Shown here in pieces: positions 1-8,261 of a DNA stretch of 64,000 bases. Below the pieces are notes generated by a model. That model did not search any database. It was not told the DNA's origin and saw only the letters and a list, made by a program, of their open reading frames with translations. Positions within the stretch are counted from its first letter, which is position 1. Each line of letters begins with the position of its first letter. A program made the position numbers and the translations under genes. Source of the DNA: Streptomyces sp. NBC_00377 (GTDB lineage: Bacteria > Actinomycetota > Actinomycetes > Streptomycetales > Streptomycetaceae); the NCBI RefSeq assembly GCF_036075115.1, contig NZ_CP107958.1, forward strand, positions 2,170,001 through 2,234,000. The letters run 5' to 3'.

Positions 1-2
1 GC

Positions 3-27
3 TGTTGCTTGGTAAAACCAAGCAACA
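3..27. promoter_or_regulatory. Operator-like inverted repeat upstream of the aminotransferase
   Basis: Two perfect 11-bp arms, TGTTGCTTGGT and ACCAAGCAACA, are separated by AAA. The dyad ends 24 bp before the ATG at 52, so it lies in the promoter or 5' leader of the aminotransferase gene. The A+T-rich loop and the position argue for a dimeric repressor site rather than a terminator. The regulator is unknown. A terminator of a gene lying left of the window cannot be excluded because the sequence starts here. Confidence 0.55.
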
Positions 28-51
28 CATCAACCGGAGGGGCGAGCGCGC

Positions 52-1260
52 ATGGAGTTCCGGCAGTCGAACAAGCTGAGCGAGGTCTGTTACGAGATCC
101 GCGGCCCCGTGATCGAGCACGCCGACGCACTGGAGGCGGCGGGCCACAGCGTCCTGCGCCTGAACACCGGCAACCCCGCGCTCTTCGGTTTCGAGGCGCC
201 GGAGGAGATCCTCCAGGACATGATCAGGATGCTTCCCCGGGCGCACGGCTACACGGACTCGCGCGGCGTCCTCTCCGCCCGCCGCGCCGTCGCCCAGCGC
301 TACCAGGAACGCGGCCTGGAGGTCGGCGTCGACGACGTCTTCCTCGGCAACGGCGTGTCGGAGCTGGTCTCCATGGCCGTACAGGCGCTGGTCGAGGACG
401 GCGACGAGATACTGATCCCGGCCCCGGACTTCCCGCTGTGGACGGCGGTCACCACGCTCGCCGGCGGCAAGGCGGTCCACTACCTCTGCGACGAACAGGC
501 CGACTGGTACCCGGACCTGGCCGACATGGCGTCCAAGATCACCGACCGCACCAAGGCCGTCGTCATCATCAACCCCAACAACCCCACCGGGGCGGTCTAC
601 CCGAAGGAGATCATCGAGGGCATCCTCGACCTGGCCCGCCGGCACGGCCTGATGGTCTTCGCCGACGAGATCTACGACCAGATCCTCTACGACGACGCCG
701 TCCACCACTCGGCCGCCGCGCTCGCGCCCGACCTGGTGGTCCTGACCTTCTGCGGCCTGTCGAAGACGTACCGGGTGGCGGGTTTCCGCTCGGGCTGGCT
801 GGTGGTGACCGGCCCCCGGCAGCATGCCAGGGACTACCTGGAGGGCCTCACCATGCTCGCCTCCATGCGCCTGTGCGCCAACGCGCCCGCCCAGTACGCC
901 ATCCAGGCGGCGCTCGGCGGCCGCCAGTCCATCCGCGAGCTGACCGTGCCGGGCGGCAGGCTCTACGACCAGCGGGAGACGGCCTGGGAGAAGCTCAACG
1001 AGATTCCGGGCGTGTCGTGCGTGAAGCCCAAGGGCGCGCTGTACGCGTTCCCGCGCATCGATCCCAAGGTCCATCCGATCCACGACGACGAGAAGTTCGT
1101 CCTGGACCTGCTCCTGAGGGAGAAGATCCAGGTCGTCCAGGGCACGGGCTTCAACTGGCCGGCTCCCGACCACTTCCGCATCCTGACCCTCCCGCACGCG
1201 GACGACCTGGAGGCGGCGATCGGCCGCATCGGCCGATTCCTGAGCGGGTACCGGCAGTAG
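52..1260 (+). CDS. AlaA-type pyridoxal-phosphate aminotransferase
   Basis: This is a 402-residue class I/II aminotransferase of the AlaA/aspartate aminotransferase type. It most likely interconverts alanine and pyruvate with glutamate and 2-oxoglutarate in the cytoplasm. NPNNPTG lies at residues 174-180 and DEIY at 205-208. SKTYRVAGFR carries the lysine, K238, expected to form the aldimine with the cofactor. Length is normal for the family. The ATG at 52 is preceded by GGAGG about 10 bases upstream. The gene stands alone behind an operator-like dyad, with a repeat array downstream. Substrate is inferred from overall resemblance to AlaA; other amino donors are possible. Confidence 0.88.
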   Translation: MEFRQSNKLSEVCYEIRGPVIEHADALEAAGHSVLRLNTGNPALFGFEAPEEILQDMIRMLPRAHGYTDSRGVLSARRAVAQRYQERGLEVGVDDVFLGNGVSELVSMAVQALVEDGDEILIPAPDFPLWTAVTTLAGGKAVHYLCDEQADWYPDLADMASKITDRTKAVVIINPNNPTGAVYPKEIIEGILDLARRHGLMVFADEIYDQILYDDAVHHSAAALAPDLVVLTFCGLSKTYRVAGFRSGWLVVTGPRQHARDYLEGLTMLASMRLCANAPAQYAIQAALGGRQSIRELTVPGGRLYDQRETAWEKLNEIPGVSCVKPKGALYAFPRIDPKVHPIHDDEKFVLDLLLREKIQVVQGTGFNWPAPDHFRILTLPHADDLEAAIGRIGRFLSGYRQ

Positions 1261-1283
1261 CCGGCGAGGCAGCGGGGCCGACG

Positions 1284-1575
1284 GCGGCCGGCCGGAGGCG
1301 TCGGCCGGCCGGAGGCGTCAGCCAGAGGCGTCGGCCAGAGGCGTCGGCCAGCCAGAGGCCGTCGGCCAAAGGCGGTCGGCCGGAGGGCGGCGGCCACCCA
1401 GAGGCAATCAGCCAGAGACGGCGGCCAGAGGCGTCGGCCGGCGGGAGGCAGTCGGCCAGAGGCGGTCGCCAGCCGGAGGCAATCAGCCAGAGACGGCGGC
1501 CAGAGGCGTCGGCCCGCCGGAGGCGGTCGGTGGGCCGGAGGCGGTCGGCGGGCCGGGCGGTCGGCGGGCCCACCG
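1284..1575. repeat. Degenerate tandem array of a 13-18 bp unit (about 18 copies)
   Basis: The unit is close to GGCCAGAGGCGTC, with variants such as AGCCAGAGACGGC and GGCCGGAGGCGGTC. A higher-order copy is visible: a stretch of about 40 bases starting GAGGCAATCAGCCAGAGACG occurs at 1401 and again at 1476, a 75-bp period. The array fills most of the 418-base gap between the aminotransferase and the histidine phosphatase. I see no gene in this gap; open frames across it are by-products of the repeat. Confidence 0.8.
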
Positions 1576-1678
1576 GTGGCTTCCTCCCCGCGCCGCCCGC
1601 GCAGCGCACCGCCGGCATGCGTGCGGCGACGTCCTGTGTCACCGTGCTGGGAGGCACGGCAGGAAGGGGCACGCGCGC

Positions 1679-2278
1679 GTGGGCGACCTGATTCTCGTGC
1701 GGCACGGCGAGACCGAGTGGTCCCGCTCGGGCCGGCACACCGGATCGACGGACGTACCGCTCACCGAGCACGGCCGCAACGAGGCACGGCGGTTGGCGCC
1801 ACTGATCCGTCCGCTGCGGATCAGGACCGCGTTCGTGAGCCCGTCACAGCGGGCACGGGAGACGGCGGAGCTGATCGGACTGCGGGAGGCCCGGGTCGAC
1901 GCCGGTCTGCGGGAGTGGGACTACGGCGGCTACGAGGGCGTCACGACGGCCGACATCCAGCGCACGCGACCGGGCTGGTTCCTCTTCACCGACGGCGTCG
2001 CGCCCGGGCCGCCCGACCATCCCGGGGAGACGCCCGCACAGGTCGGCGAGCGGGCCGACCGGGTACTGGCCCGGGTCGAAGCCGCGCGGACGGGCACCGA
2101 GGAACATGTGGTGCTGGTGGCACACGGGCACTTCCTGCGGGTGCTGACCGCGCGCCGGCTCGGGCTGCCCGCGTCGGCGGGGGCACTGTTCCAGCTGGAG
2201 ACGGGGACGCTGTGCCGGCTGGGCACGGAGCACGGGCGGCCGGTGATCACCGCCTGGAATGTCAGACCCGGGTCGTAG
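1679..2278 (+). CDS. Histidine phosphatase family protein (phosphoglycerate mutase-like)
   Basis: This 199-residue protein belongs to the histidine phosphatase superfamily. The phosphate-binding RHG motif is at the N-terminus (LVRHGETEW, H9 as phosphohistidine). The second catalytic histidine is in LVAHGHFLRVL near residue 149. The acid residue is probably the Glu in REWDYGGYEG. Such proteins hydrolyse small phosphate esters or act as phosphatases in cofactor pathways; the substrate cannot be read from sequence. The GTG at 1679 was chosen because the protein must begin just before the RHG strand and AGGAAGGGG lies about 10 bases upstream. Confidence 0.85.
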   Translation: MGDLILVRHGETEWSRSGRHTGSTDVPLTEHGRNEARRLAPLIRPLRIRTAFVSPSQRARETAELIGLREARVDAGLREWDYGGYEGVTTADIQRTRPGWFLFTDGVAPGPPDHPGETPAQVGERADRVLARVEAARTGTEEHVVLVAHGHFLRVLTARRLGLPASAGALFQLETGTLCRLGTEHGRPVITAWNVRPGS

Positions 2279-2324
2279 CCTTCGGGAAGGCCCCCGGTGG
2301 GGGAGTACTCGGAGGGAGCATGCC

Positions 2325-3002
2325 GTGACCCGACCGCCGACCGCCGCCCAGCGGCGTGTGATCGAGGCCGCCGACCCGGTCACCGGGCGGCTGCGGGGTA
2401 CACAGCCGCAGCTGGCGGCACTGGTGCGGCACGGGCTCGCCTTCCGGCACCCGCGCCCGCCGCACGACCACTTCCTGACGCCCGCGGGGCACCGGACCCG
2501 GGAGACGGCCCAGGATCCCGGGGCCACGCCCGGAACGCCGGGAACCGCTGCGCAAGCCCCTCATGGCGCTCCTCCCGGGCCGGCGACTGCGGACACCGGT
2601 GTGTTCGCCGCCCGCGTCGGCGGCGAGGAGACGGCCGGGGCGGCCTCGCCCTCCCGAACCCGCGAGGTGCACAGCGCCTGGCAGGGGCTGCTCGAACTGC
2701 GCCGGATGACCAACCCGGACGGGAACACCGCCCGGCCCTGCGGCTGGGAACGCACCCATCTCGTGCGGGCCGCCGCGCTCGCGCTGGAGGCCGCCGGCCA
2801 CCGGCCCGCCGGGCCGGAGGGCGCCGACGGCTACCGGGTGCGGGCGACCCCGCAGCCGGAGGCGGTCGCCGTGCACGGGCCGGACGACGCGACGCTGCGG
2901 GCCTGCGCGGCGACACTGGAGAAGGCGGGCTGGCAGGTCGGCGAGCACACCGACCCCCGGGCGCGATCGCGCTATCTGCTGGCTTCCCCACGCCGGGTGT
3001 GA
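2325..3002 (+). CDS. Hypothetical protein with an N-terminal winged-helix-like segment
   Basis: This 225-residue protein is not recognised. Residues 1-55 (RVIEAADPVTGR..LAALVRHGL..FLTPAGHR) have the pattern of a small winged helix ending in a wing, as in MarR/PadR-like DNA-binding modules. A Pro/Ala-rich linker follows at about residues 60-110. The C-terminal 110 residues are alpha/beta, with a short HSAWQGLLELRRM helix. The GTG at 2325 has GGAGGGA 7 bases upstream; a nearby ATG at 2320 is in another frame. It lies 46 bases after the histidine phosphatase and 51 bases before the thioesterase, so co-transcription is plausible. Confidence 0.7.
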   Translation: MTRPPTAAQRRVIEAADPVTGRLRGTQPQLAALVRHGLAFRHPRPPHDHFLTPAGHRTRETAQDPGATPGTPGTAAQAPHGAPPGPATADTGVFAARVGGEETAGAASPSRTREVHSAWQGLLELRRMTNPDGNTARPCGWERTHLVRAAALALEAAGHRPAGPEGADGYRVRATPQPEAVAVHGPDDATLRACAATLEKAGWQVGEHTDPRARSRYLLASPRRV

Positions 3003-3053
3003 GGGACATGCCAAGATCGATGGGCAGGCCACCGACATCGACAAGGGGACACC

Positions 3054-3476
3054 GTGAGCGAGCCGTTCTCCGTCCGGATCACCGTACGCGGATACGAGAC
3101 CGACGTGCAGGGCCATGTCAACCAGAGCGTGTACATCAACTACGCGGAACACGCCCGCTGGTCGCTCCTCCAGGCCGCGGGCATCAGCCAGGCCGGCCTG
3201 GTCGCCAAGGGGGTGGGCCCGGTAGCCCTGGAGACGACCATCCGCTACCGGCACGAACTCCTGGCCGGTGACGAGGTCGACGTCAGCTGCGTCTTCGAGT
3301 GGGGCGGCGGCAAGACCTTCCGGATCGAGCAGACGATCCGCAGGACGGACGGCACGGTCTCCGCCGAACTCACCGCGGTCGGCGGGTTACTGGACCTGAA
3401 GGAGCGCCGGATGGTCGCCAACCCGCAGGACTACTTCAAGGAACTGGCCACCGATCCGAGCCTGTTCGGGCTGTGA
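3054..3476 (+). CDS. Hotdog-fold acyl-CoA thioesterase (4HBT family), TTA-containing
   Basis: This 140-residue single hotdog domain carries the 4HBT signature YETDVQGHVNQSVYINYAEHAR, with the catalytic aspartate in ETDVQGHVN. Such enzymes hydrolyse acyl-CoA thioesters in the cytoplasm; chain length is not predictable. The GTG at 3054 follows AAGGGGAC. Codon 112 (bases 3387-3389) is TTA, which in Streptomyces is read only by the bldA tRNA. Translation is therefore expected to be restricted to late growth. No other in-frame TTA was seen in the genes of this window. Confidence 0.87.
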   Translation: MSEPFSVRITVRGYETDVQGHVNQSVYINYAEHARWSLLQAAGISQAGLVAKGVGPVALETTIRYRHELLAGDEVDVSCVFEWGGGKTFRIEQTIRRTDGTVSAELTAVGGLLDLKERRMVANPQDYFKELATDPSLFGL

Positions 3477-3572
3477 CCCCGCGCCGGCTCCGGCTCCGCT
3501 CCAGTCATGGGCAGCCCGCCGCCCCTGACCGGCTGGGTGCCCTGAGGCGGGCCGCCCCCGGCCCTCGCCCGC

Positions 3573-3850
3573 TCACCCCGCCCCGAACGCCTCGCGGTGG
3601 TCGCGTGCCCCTTCCCGGTAGGTCCGCGCCGGACGCCCCGGCAGCTCCGGCAGGTCCTCGGTGACGACGGCGTTCCCGCCTCGGCGGACGCACGCGGAAC
3701 CCTGCGCGGCTCCGTCCGCGACCGCCTCGCCCTCCCCCCGGCCGAGGAGATGCCCTCGCACCTCGTCCGCGGACAGGCCGAGTGTCGTCACCGGAGGGCC
3801 GAGGACGTCCGCGAGGACGGCGGGCCGGCGGGGCACGCTGACGGGTGTCC
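3573..3850 (-). pseudogene. Decayed C-terminal remnant of an NmrA-type NAD(P)-binding protein
   Basis: The minus frame ending at 3573 reads AVLADVLGPPVTTLGLSADE, then VVTEDLPELPGRPARTYREG and ARDHREAFGAG. This matches the usual end of NmrA/SDR-type NAD(P)H-binding proteins, where a GRPARTFREFARDHAAAF-like tail closes the protein. Upstream the frame runs antisense into the exonuclease gene, and no Rossmann motif (GxTGxxG) or start is present, so roughly the first two thirds are missing. I read it as a truncated relic between the thioesterase and the exonuclease. Apart from this relic the gap 3477-3962 holds nothing I recognise. Confidence 0.6.
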
Positions 3851-3962
3851 CGCCTCGGGCGTTCTCCACCGGTCGGCTTCCCCGGGCCACGCCCTTCCAG
3901 GCGCTCGGGCAGCGGTGAATTCGGATGCGGGAACCCGGGCGGGCCTGCGATGCTCCGGTCCC

Positions 3963-4565
3963 ATGTCCGCACGACGTGTGAAACCCAGCCTCTACATCTC
4001 CGTCGACATCGAGGCCGACGGCCCGATACCGGGGCCGTACTCGATGCTGAGCCTGGGTGCGGCGGTCGCGGGGCGGCAGGACGCCGACGGGTTCACCGCG
4101 GCCGACCCCGCCCGGCAGACCTTCTACGCCGAACTGCGTCCGATCAGCGACGAGTTCGACGCCGAGGCGCTTGCCGTGAGCGGGCTCGACCGCGAGCGTC
4201 TGGCCGACGAGGGACTCGAAGCAGCCGTGGCACTGGCCCGGTTCACCGCGTGGGTACGCGAGGTGAGCGGGGGCGCCCAGCCGGTGATGTGCGGCTACCC
4301 GGCCTCGTACGACTGGACGTTCCTGTACTGGTACCTGATCCGTTTCACCGGCGGGAGCCCCTTCGGCCACTCCGGCTGCCTCGACATGAAGACGCTGTAC
4401 GCCACGAAGGCCGGACTGCCGCTGCGGGCGGTGGCGAAGCGGACGATGCCGCCGCACCTGCTGTCGAGACGTCCTCACACCCACCACGCGCTGGACGACG
4501 CCGTGGAACAGGCCGAGCTGCTCGCCAACCTCATGGCGTGGCCGGGGCCCGGGGCGGCCCGGTGA
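3963..4565 (+). CDS. DEDDh-type 3'-5' exonuclease
   Basis: This 200-residue RNase H-like exonuclease begins almost directly with motif Exo I, SVDIEADGP, which supplies the first Asp-Glu metal pair. A central YDWTFLYWYL segment provides an aromatic/Asp motif. The end carries HHALDDAVEQ, the His and Asp of Exo III. It would remove nucleotides from DNA or RNA 3' ends with two metal ions. The ATG at 3963 was preferred over a longer upstream frame because homology starts at residue 12. The neighbours give no functional clue. Confidence 0.75.
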   Translation: MSARRVKPSLYISVDIEADGPIPGPYSMLSLGAAVAGRQDADGFTAADPARQTFYAELRPISDEFDAEALAVSGLDRERLADEGLEAAVALARFTAWVREVSGGAQPVMCGYPASYDWTFLYWYLIRFTGGSPFGHSGCLDMKTLYATKAGLPLRAVAKRTMPPHLLSRRPHTHHALDDAVEQAELLANLMAWPGPGAAR

Positions 4566-4781
4566 CCTCCTCCCCGGTCTCCCTCGGGATGCGGCGGCCG
4601 CGGATCCTCGTCATCGGACGGTGCCGGACCGTTCCGGGGCGCACGCGCCCACGCGCGCGCCCCGGTCACGGCCACCACGGACCCCACGCGGAGGTCCGTG
4701 GCTCCCGGTCGAGGGCCGTCCCCCTCGACCGGAGTTCGGTGCCCGCCCGCAGGAACCGGGTCCCTGACGGGCCGGGCGGGT

Positions 4782-6161
4782 TCAGCCCTGTGCGGCGATC
4801 CGCGCCAGTCGCTGCGCCTCTTCCCTCGTCGAGCGGGCGATGTCGTCCTCGTCGGCGTGCAACAGGCGGCCGTTCTGGACGATCTGACGTCCGTTCACGA
4901 AGGACGCGGTGACGGGGGCGGCCGCGCCGAGGACCAGGGCGGTCACCGGGTCGGCGATCGAGGCGTGAGCGAGGGTGTCCAGCCTCCACAGCACCAGGTC
5001 GGCGAGCTTGCCCGGCTCGAGGGAGCCGATCTGGGAGGCGCGGCCCAGCACCTGGGCGCCGCCGAAGGTGCCGAGGCGCAGAGCCTGACGGGCGTTCAGG
5101 GCGGCTTCCCGGTGGGCGCCGAGGCGGTTGATGAGCAGGGCGTTGCGCAGCTCGGTGTGGAGTTCGCCGGACTCGTTGGACGCCGTGCCGTCGACGCCCA
5201 GGCCGACCGGGACGCCGGCCGCCAGCATGTCGGGAACGCGGGCGATACCGGCCGCCAGCCGGGCGTTGGACGAGGGACAGTGGGCGACTCCCGTCCTCGT
5301 CCGGGCGAAGGCGTCGATGTCGGAGTCGTTCATGTGGACGCAGTGCGCCATCCACACGTCCTCGCCGAGCCAGCCGGTGGACTCGAAGTAGTCGGTCGGG
5401 CCCATGCCGAACAGCTCGTGGCAGAACTTCTCCTCCTCGACCGTCTCCGAGCCGTGGGTGTGCAGGCGCACGCCGAGACGGCGCGCCAACTCGGCGCCCT
5501 GTCGCATGAGTTCGGTGGAGACGGAGAAGGGTGAGCAGGGGGCGACGGCGACCTGGGTCATCGCGTCGAAGGAGGAGTCGTGGTGCTGGGCGACGGTTTC
5601 CTCGGTGGCGGCGAGGGCGCCCTCCAGGGTCTCGACGGCGAAGTCCGGGGGCAGGCCGCCGTCCTTCTCGCTGCGGTCCATGGAGCCGCGGGCGAGGGTG
5701 AAGCGGACGCCGAGGTCGCGGGCGGCGCCGATGATCGCCCCGGACAGGTCGCCGGAGCCCTTCGGGAAGACGTAGTGGTGGTCCATGGCGGTGGTGACGC
5801 CGCCTCGGGCCATCATCGCGAGGGAGCCCTGGGCGGCCGCCCGGACCATCCGCTCGTCGATGCGCGCCCAGGTGGGGTAGAGGGCGACGAGCCAGTCGAA
5901 GAGGTTGTGGTCGGTGGCCAGGCCCCGGGTGATCCACTGGTAGAAGTGGTGGTGGGTGTTGACCAGGCCCGGGGTGACCAGATGTCCGGTGGCGTCGATG
6001 CGGCGCTCGACGTTCTCCAGGCCCTCGGGTGCCCGGCCCGCGCCGAGCGACTCGATCCGGTTGCCCGCGAGGACGACGTACCCGTTCGCGTACTCGGTGT
6101 CCTGGGCGTCGACGGTCGCGATCGAACCGTTCTCGATGACGATGCGCCGGTCTGCTGCCAT
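4782..6161 (-). CDS. 8-oxoguanine deaminase (amidohydrolase)
   Basis: This 459-residue metal-dependent amidohydrolase belongs to the AtzA/TrzN/guanine deaminase group. Metal and catalytic motifs are visible: NTHHHFYQW near residue 75, LHTHGSE near 240, MAHCVHM near 285 and GLGVDGTASNES near 335. Closely similar Streptomyces proteins are annotated as 8-oxoguanine deaminase, which converts 8-oxoguanine directly to urate. The position fits: it is the last gene of a minus-strand run with uricase, HIU hydrolase and OHCU decarboxylase, so its product would be the substrate of the gene upstream. The ATG at 6161 is preceded by AAAGGACG. A general guanine or cytosine-type deaminase is the alternative. 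Confidence 0.85.
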   Translation of the reverse strand: MAADRRIVIENGSIATVDAQDTEYANGYVVLAGNRIESLGAGRAPEGLENVERRIDATGHLVTPGLVNTHHHFYQWITRGLATDHNLFDWLVALYPTWARIDERMVRAAAQGSLAMMARGGVTTAMDHHYVFPKGSGDLSGAIIGAARDLGVRFTLARGSMDRSEKDGGLPPDFAVETLEGALAATEETVAQHHDSSFDAMTQVAVAPCSPFSVSTELMRQGAELARRLGVRLHTHGSETVEEEKFCHELFGMGPTDYFESTGWLGEDVWMAHCVHMNDSDIDAFARTRTGVAHCPSSNARLAAGIARVPDMLAAGVPVGLGVDGTASNESGELHTELRNALLINRLGAHREAALNARQALRLGTFGGAQVLGRASQIGSLEPGKLADLVLWRLDTLAHASIADPVTALVLGAAAPVTASFVNGRQIVQNGRLLHADEDDIARSTREEAQRLARIAAQG

Positions 6162-6230
6162 GGTCTTCGTCCTTTGCGCTCGGCGGACTCTGGTGGGAAG
6201 GGCACGGCAGGACCCTGGGAGTTTTGAGTG

Positions 6231-6265
6231 CCGTGGCCGAAGAGGCGCGGGCTCGCCGGCCACGG
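6231..6265 (-). terminator. Possible hairpin terminator between uricase and 8-oxoguanine deaminase
   Basis: A 9-bp perfect stem (CCGTGGCCG and CGGCCACGG) with a 17-base loop lies in the 125-base gap downstream of the uricase stop. There is no T tract. It may reduce read-through into the deaminase gene rather than stop it completely. Confidence 0.35.
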
Positions 6266-6286
6266 GTGCCGAAAAGTGGGGCGGGT

Positions 6287-7240
6287 TCAGAGGTTGGTGA
6301 GGTCCGTCGGGATCCTCGCGTCGCGGCCGTCCCGCAGGACGGTGGCCTCGATCAGGCCGTAGGGCCGGTCGGCCGCGAAGTAGACGGCTCCGTCGGCGGT
6401 GTCGTTCTTGAGCCCGAACGGCTTCAGATCGACCAGGAAGTGGTGCTTGTTGGGGAGGGAGAAGCGGACCTCGTCGATCTCGCCGCGGTGGTCGATGATC
6501 CGTGCGCCCATGGCGTAGAGGGTCTGCTGGAGGGAGAGGGAGTACGTCTCCGCGAAGGCCAGCAGCAGGTGCCGCTTGACCTGGGCGTACGACTCCTCCC
6601 AGTCCGGTGCCGGCTGGGCGTCGTCGGACCAGTTGAAGCGCCAGCGGCTGGACACGTCGGTCGCCAGGATGCGGTCGTGCGCCTCGGGCAGGGTGGTGTA
6701 CTCGTCCTTGACGAAGCCCCAGAATTCGGAGTTCGTCGAGTTCATGACGGTCAGGTCCTTGAGCCCGGAGACGACCTCCCACGACGAGCCGTCGTAGGTG
6801 ATCTGGGCCAGGCGGGTCTCCTGGCCGCGGCGGACGAAGGAGTGTGCGTCCTCGCCGGGTGTCTCGATCCGCTCCCAGGAGTACTCCTCGATGCGGATGC
6901 GCGCGGTCCTGATCGGGTCCTGTGAGCTCACGAAGTGGCGGGCGAGGTGGATGCCGAACTGCTCGGCGGACTCGATGCCGAACTCCTTGGCGAACGCGTA
7001 CACCGTGTTCTTGGTGGTGTCCGTCGGCAGCACGTTGGCGTTCGAGCCGGAGTAGTGGACCTCGTCCATGTCGCCGCTCAGCGACACGGAGACGTTGAGG
7101 TCCTTGATGTGGTGGGTGGCGCCGTCCCGCGTGATCTTCACGACCCGGTTCTCGGCTTTGCCGTACTGGTTCTGTCCCAGGACCACGGGACGGTCCGGGT
7201 GGGAAGGGGTGGTGCGGGCCGGGTGGGGATGGGCAGTCAT
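6287..7240 (-). CDS. pucL: Factor-independent urate hydroxylase (uricase)
   Basis: This 317-residue uricase oxidises urate with O2 to 5-hydroxyisourate and H2O2. Two T-fold domains are present. The N-terminal one holds YGKAENRVVKI, with a catalytic-type Lys28. The family signature LPTDTTKNTVYAFAKEFG lies at residues 71-88, with Thr75 of the catalytic relay. SRWRFN and a C-terminal FSLPNKHHFLVDLKPFGL close the second domain. The gene follows uraH by 4 bases and precedes the 8-oxoguanine deaminase. The ATG at 7240 leaves about 15 residues before the conserved VVLGQNQYGK start, normal for actinobacteria. H2O2 from this step is a load that catalases must clear. Confidence 0.95.
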   Translation of the reverse strand: MTAHPHPARTTPSHPDRPVVLGQNQYGKAENRVVKITRDGATHHIKDLNVSVSLSGDMDEVHYSGSNANVLPTDTTKNTVYAFAKEFGIESAEQFGIHLARHFVSSQDPIRTARIRIEEYSWERIETPGEDAHSFVRRGQETRLAQITYDGSSWEVVSGLKDLTVMNSTNSEFWGFVKDEYTTLPEAHDRILATDVSSRWRFNWSDDAQPAPDWEESYAQVKRHLLLAFAETYSLSLQQTLYAMGARIIDHRGEIDEVRFSLPNKHHFLVDLKPFGLKNDTADGAVYFAADRPYGLIEATVLRDGRDARIPTDLTNL

Positions 7241-7244
7241 CTAG

Positions 7245-7667
7245 CTAGCTCCCTCGGTAAACGGAGTAGCCGAACGGGTTGAGCAGCAGCGGTACGTGGT
7301 AGTGCTCGCCGGGCCTCACGGCGAAGGTGATCGCCACCTCCGGGAAGAACACCTGTGTGGCACCGCTGTCCCGATTCGCGGGGGCGTCCTGCTGCGCATC
7401 GGCTTGCTTCTTCTCTGATCGCTCGAAATACGCCTCCACGGCGAAGTCGAGCCGTACGTGGGTGGTGCCCTCCGGCAGCGCCGGCAGGTCCTTGCACCGG
7501 CCGTCCGCGTCGGTCGCGGACCCGCCGAGCGCCTGCCAGTCGGCCGGCCCGTCGTGGGCTCCCCGTCCCGAGCGGGCGGAAAGGTGGACGGCGACTCCCG
7601 GGGCGGGCCGGCCGACGGAGGTGTCCAGGATGTGGGTGGACACCGATGCGGTGGTGCTGGTGCTCAT
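7245..7667 (-). CDS. uraH: 5-hydroxyisourate hydrolase
   Basis: This 140-residue transthyretin-like enzyme converts 5-hydroxyisourate to OHCU. STHILDTSVGRPAPGV at the N-terminus supplies the first catalytic histidine. The protein ends HYHVPLLLNPFGYSVYRGS, with the diagnostic C-terminal YRGS tetrapeptide that separates the enzyme from transthyretin. A charged insertion (SEKKQADAQQDAPANRD) lies in a surface loop at about residues 84-103. The start ATG at 7667 overlaps the uraD stop as ATGA, so translation is coupled to the upstream gene. Confidence 0.94.
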   Translation of the reverse strand: MSTSTTASVSTHILDTSVGRPAPGVAVHLSARSGRGAHDGPADWQALGGSATDADGRCKDLPALPEGTTHVRLDFAVEAYFERSEKKQADAQQDAPANRDSGATQVFFPEVAITFAVRPGEHYHVPLLLNPFGYSVYRGS

Positions 7668-8185
7668 GGGGTGTCTCGGTCCTCTTCGACGAGTCGGGCG
7701 AGGCGGATGCGGTTGATCCTGCCCAGTTCGACGCGGACGATCTCCCGTTCCTCGTCCGGCGCGTTGCCGATCCGCTCCTTGACCGCGTCGCGCATCTGTT
7801 CGCCGGTGCGGCCGGTGGCGCAGATCAGGAAGACCTGGCCGAACTTCTCCTGGTAGGCCAGGTTCAGTTCGAGCATCTCGGCCTTGAGCTCCGCGGAGGC
7901 GCCGGCCATGCCCCGCTGTTCGCGGGCGGAGGCCGGGTCGCCCGGCTTCGGGCGGCCGATGGGCGGGTGCCCGGCCATCGCCTCTGCCAGGTCGGCGGCG
8001 GTCAGGTCGGCCATGGCCGCGTCGGCGGCGGTGTACAGGTCGGCGACGGAGGCGTAGGGGCGGCCCGCGAGCAGCCGGGTGGCCCACGCCGTGGAGGCGC
8101 ACGTCTCGTGGAGCGCGGCGAGGGCCGCGGACTTCTCGAGGTCGTTGAACCGGGCCAGGCCCGGCGGTGGGGAAGTCGAAGTCAC
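7664..8185 (-). CDS. uraD: 2-oxo-4-hydroxy-4-carboxy-5-ureidoimidazoline (OHCU) decarboxylase
   Basis: This 173-residue helical enzyme converts OHCU to (S)-allantoin, the last step of the uricase pathway. Family residues are visible: CASTAWATRLLAGRPY near residue 30, the catalytic histidine in AGHPPIGRP, and the paired Glu-Gln in SAREQRGM. The GTG at 8185 was chosen over a longer frame because CCACGGAGGCTCCC puts GGAGG just upstream and homology starts with LARFNDLEK. It is the first gene of uraD-uraH-pucL-deaminase. A TCAACA/TGTTGA dyad lies 77 bases upstream. Confidence 0.93.
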   Translation of the reverse strand: MTSTSPPPGLARFNDLEKSAALAALHETCASTAWATRLLAGRPYASVADLYTAADAAMADLTAADLAEAMAGHPPIGRPKPGDPASAREQRGMAGASAELKAEMLELNLAYQEKFGQVFLICATGRTGEQMRDAVKERIGNAPDEEREIVRVELGRINRIRLARLVEEDRDTP

Positions 8186-8261
8186 GGGAGCCTCCGTGGC
8201 CGCGGACGGCCTTCGTGCTTGAGCGGGCTGCGGCCAGCTAACGCCCCCGCGCGACACCACG

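Noticed and set aside
1284..1575. CRISPR array
   Set aside because: Units are contiguous and degenerate, with no unique spacers of constant length and no cas genes.
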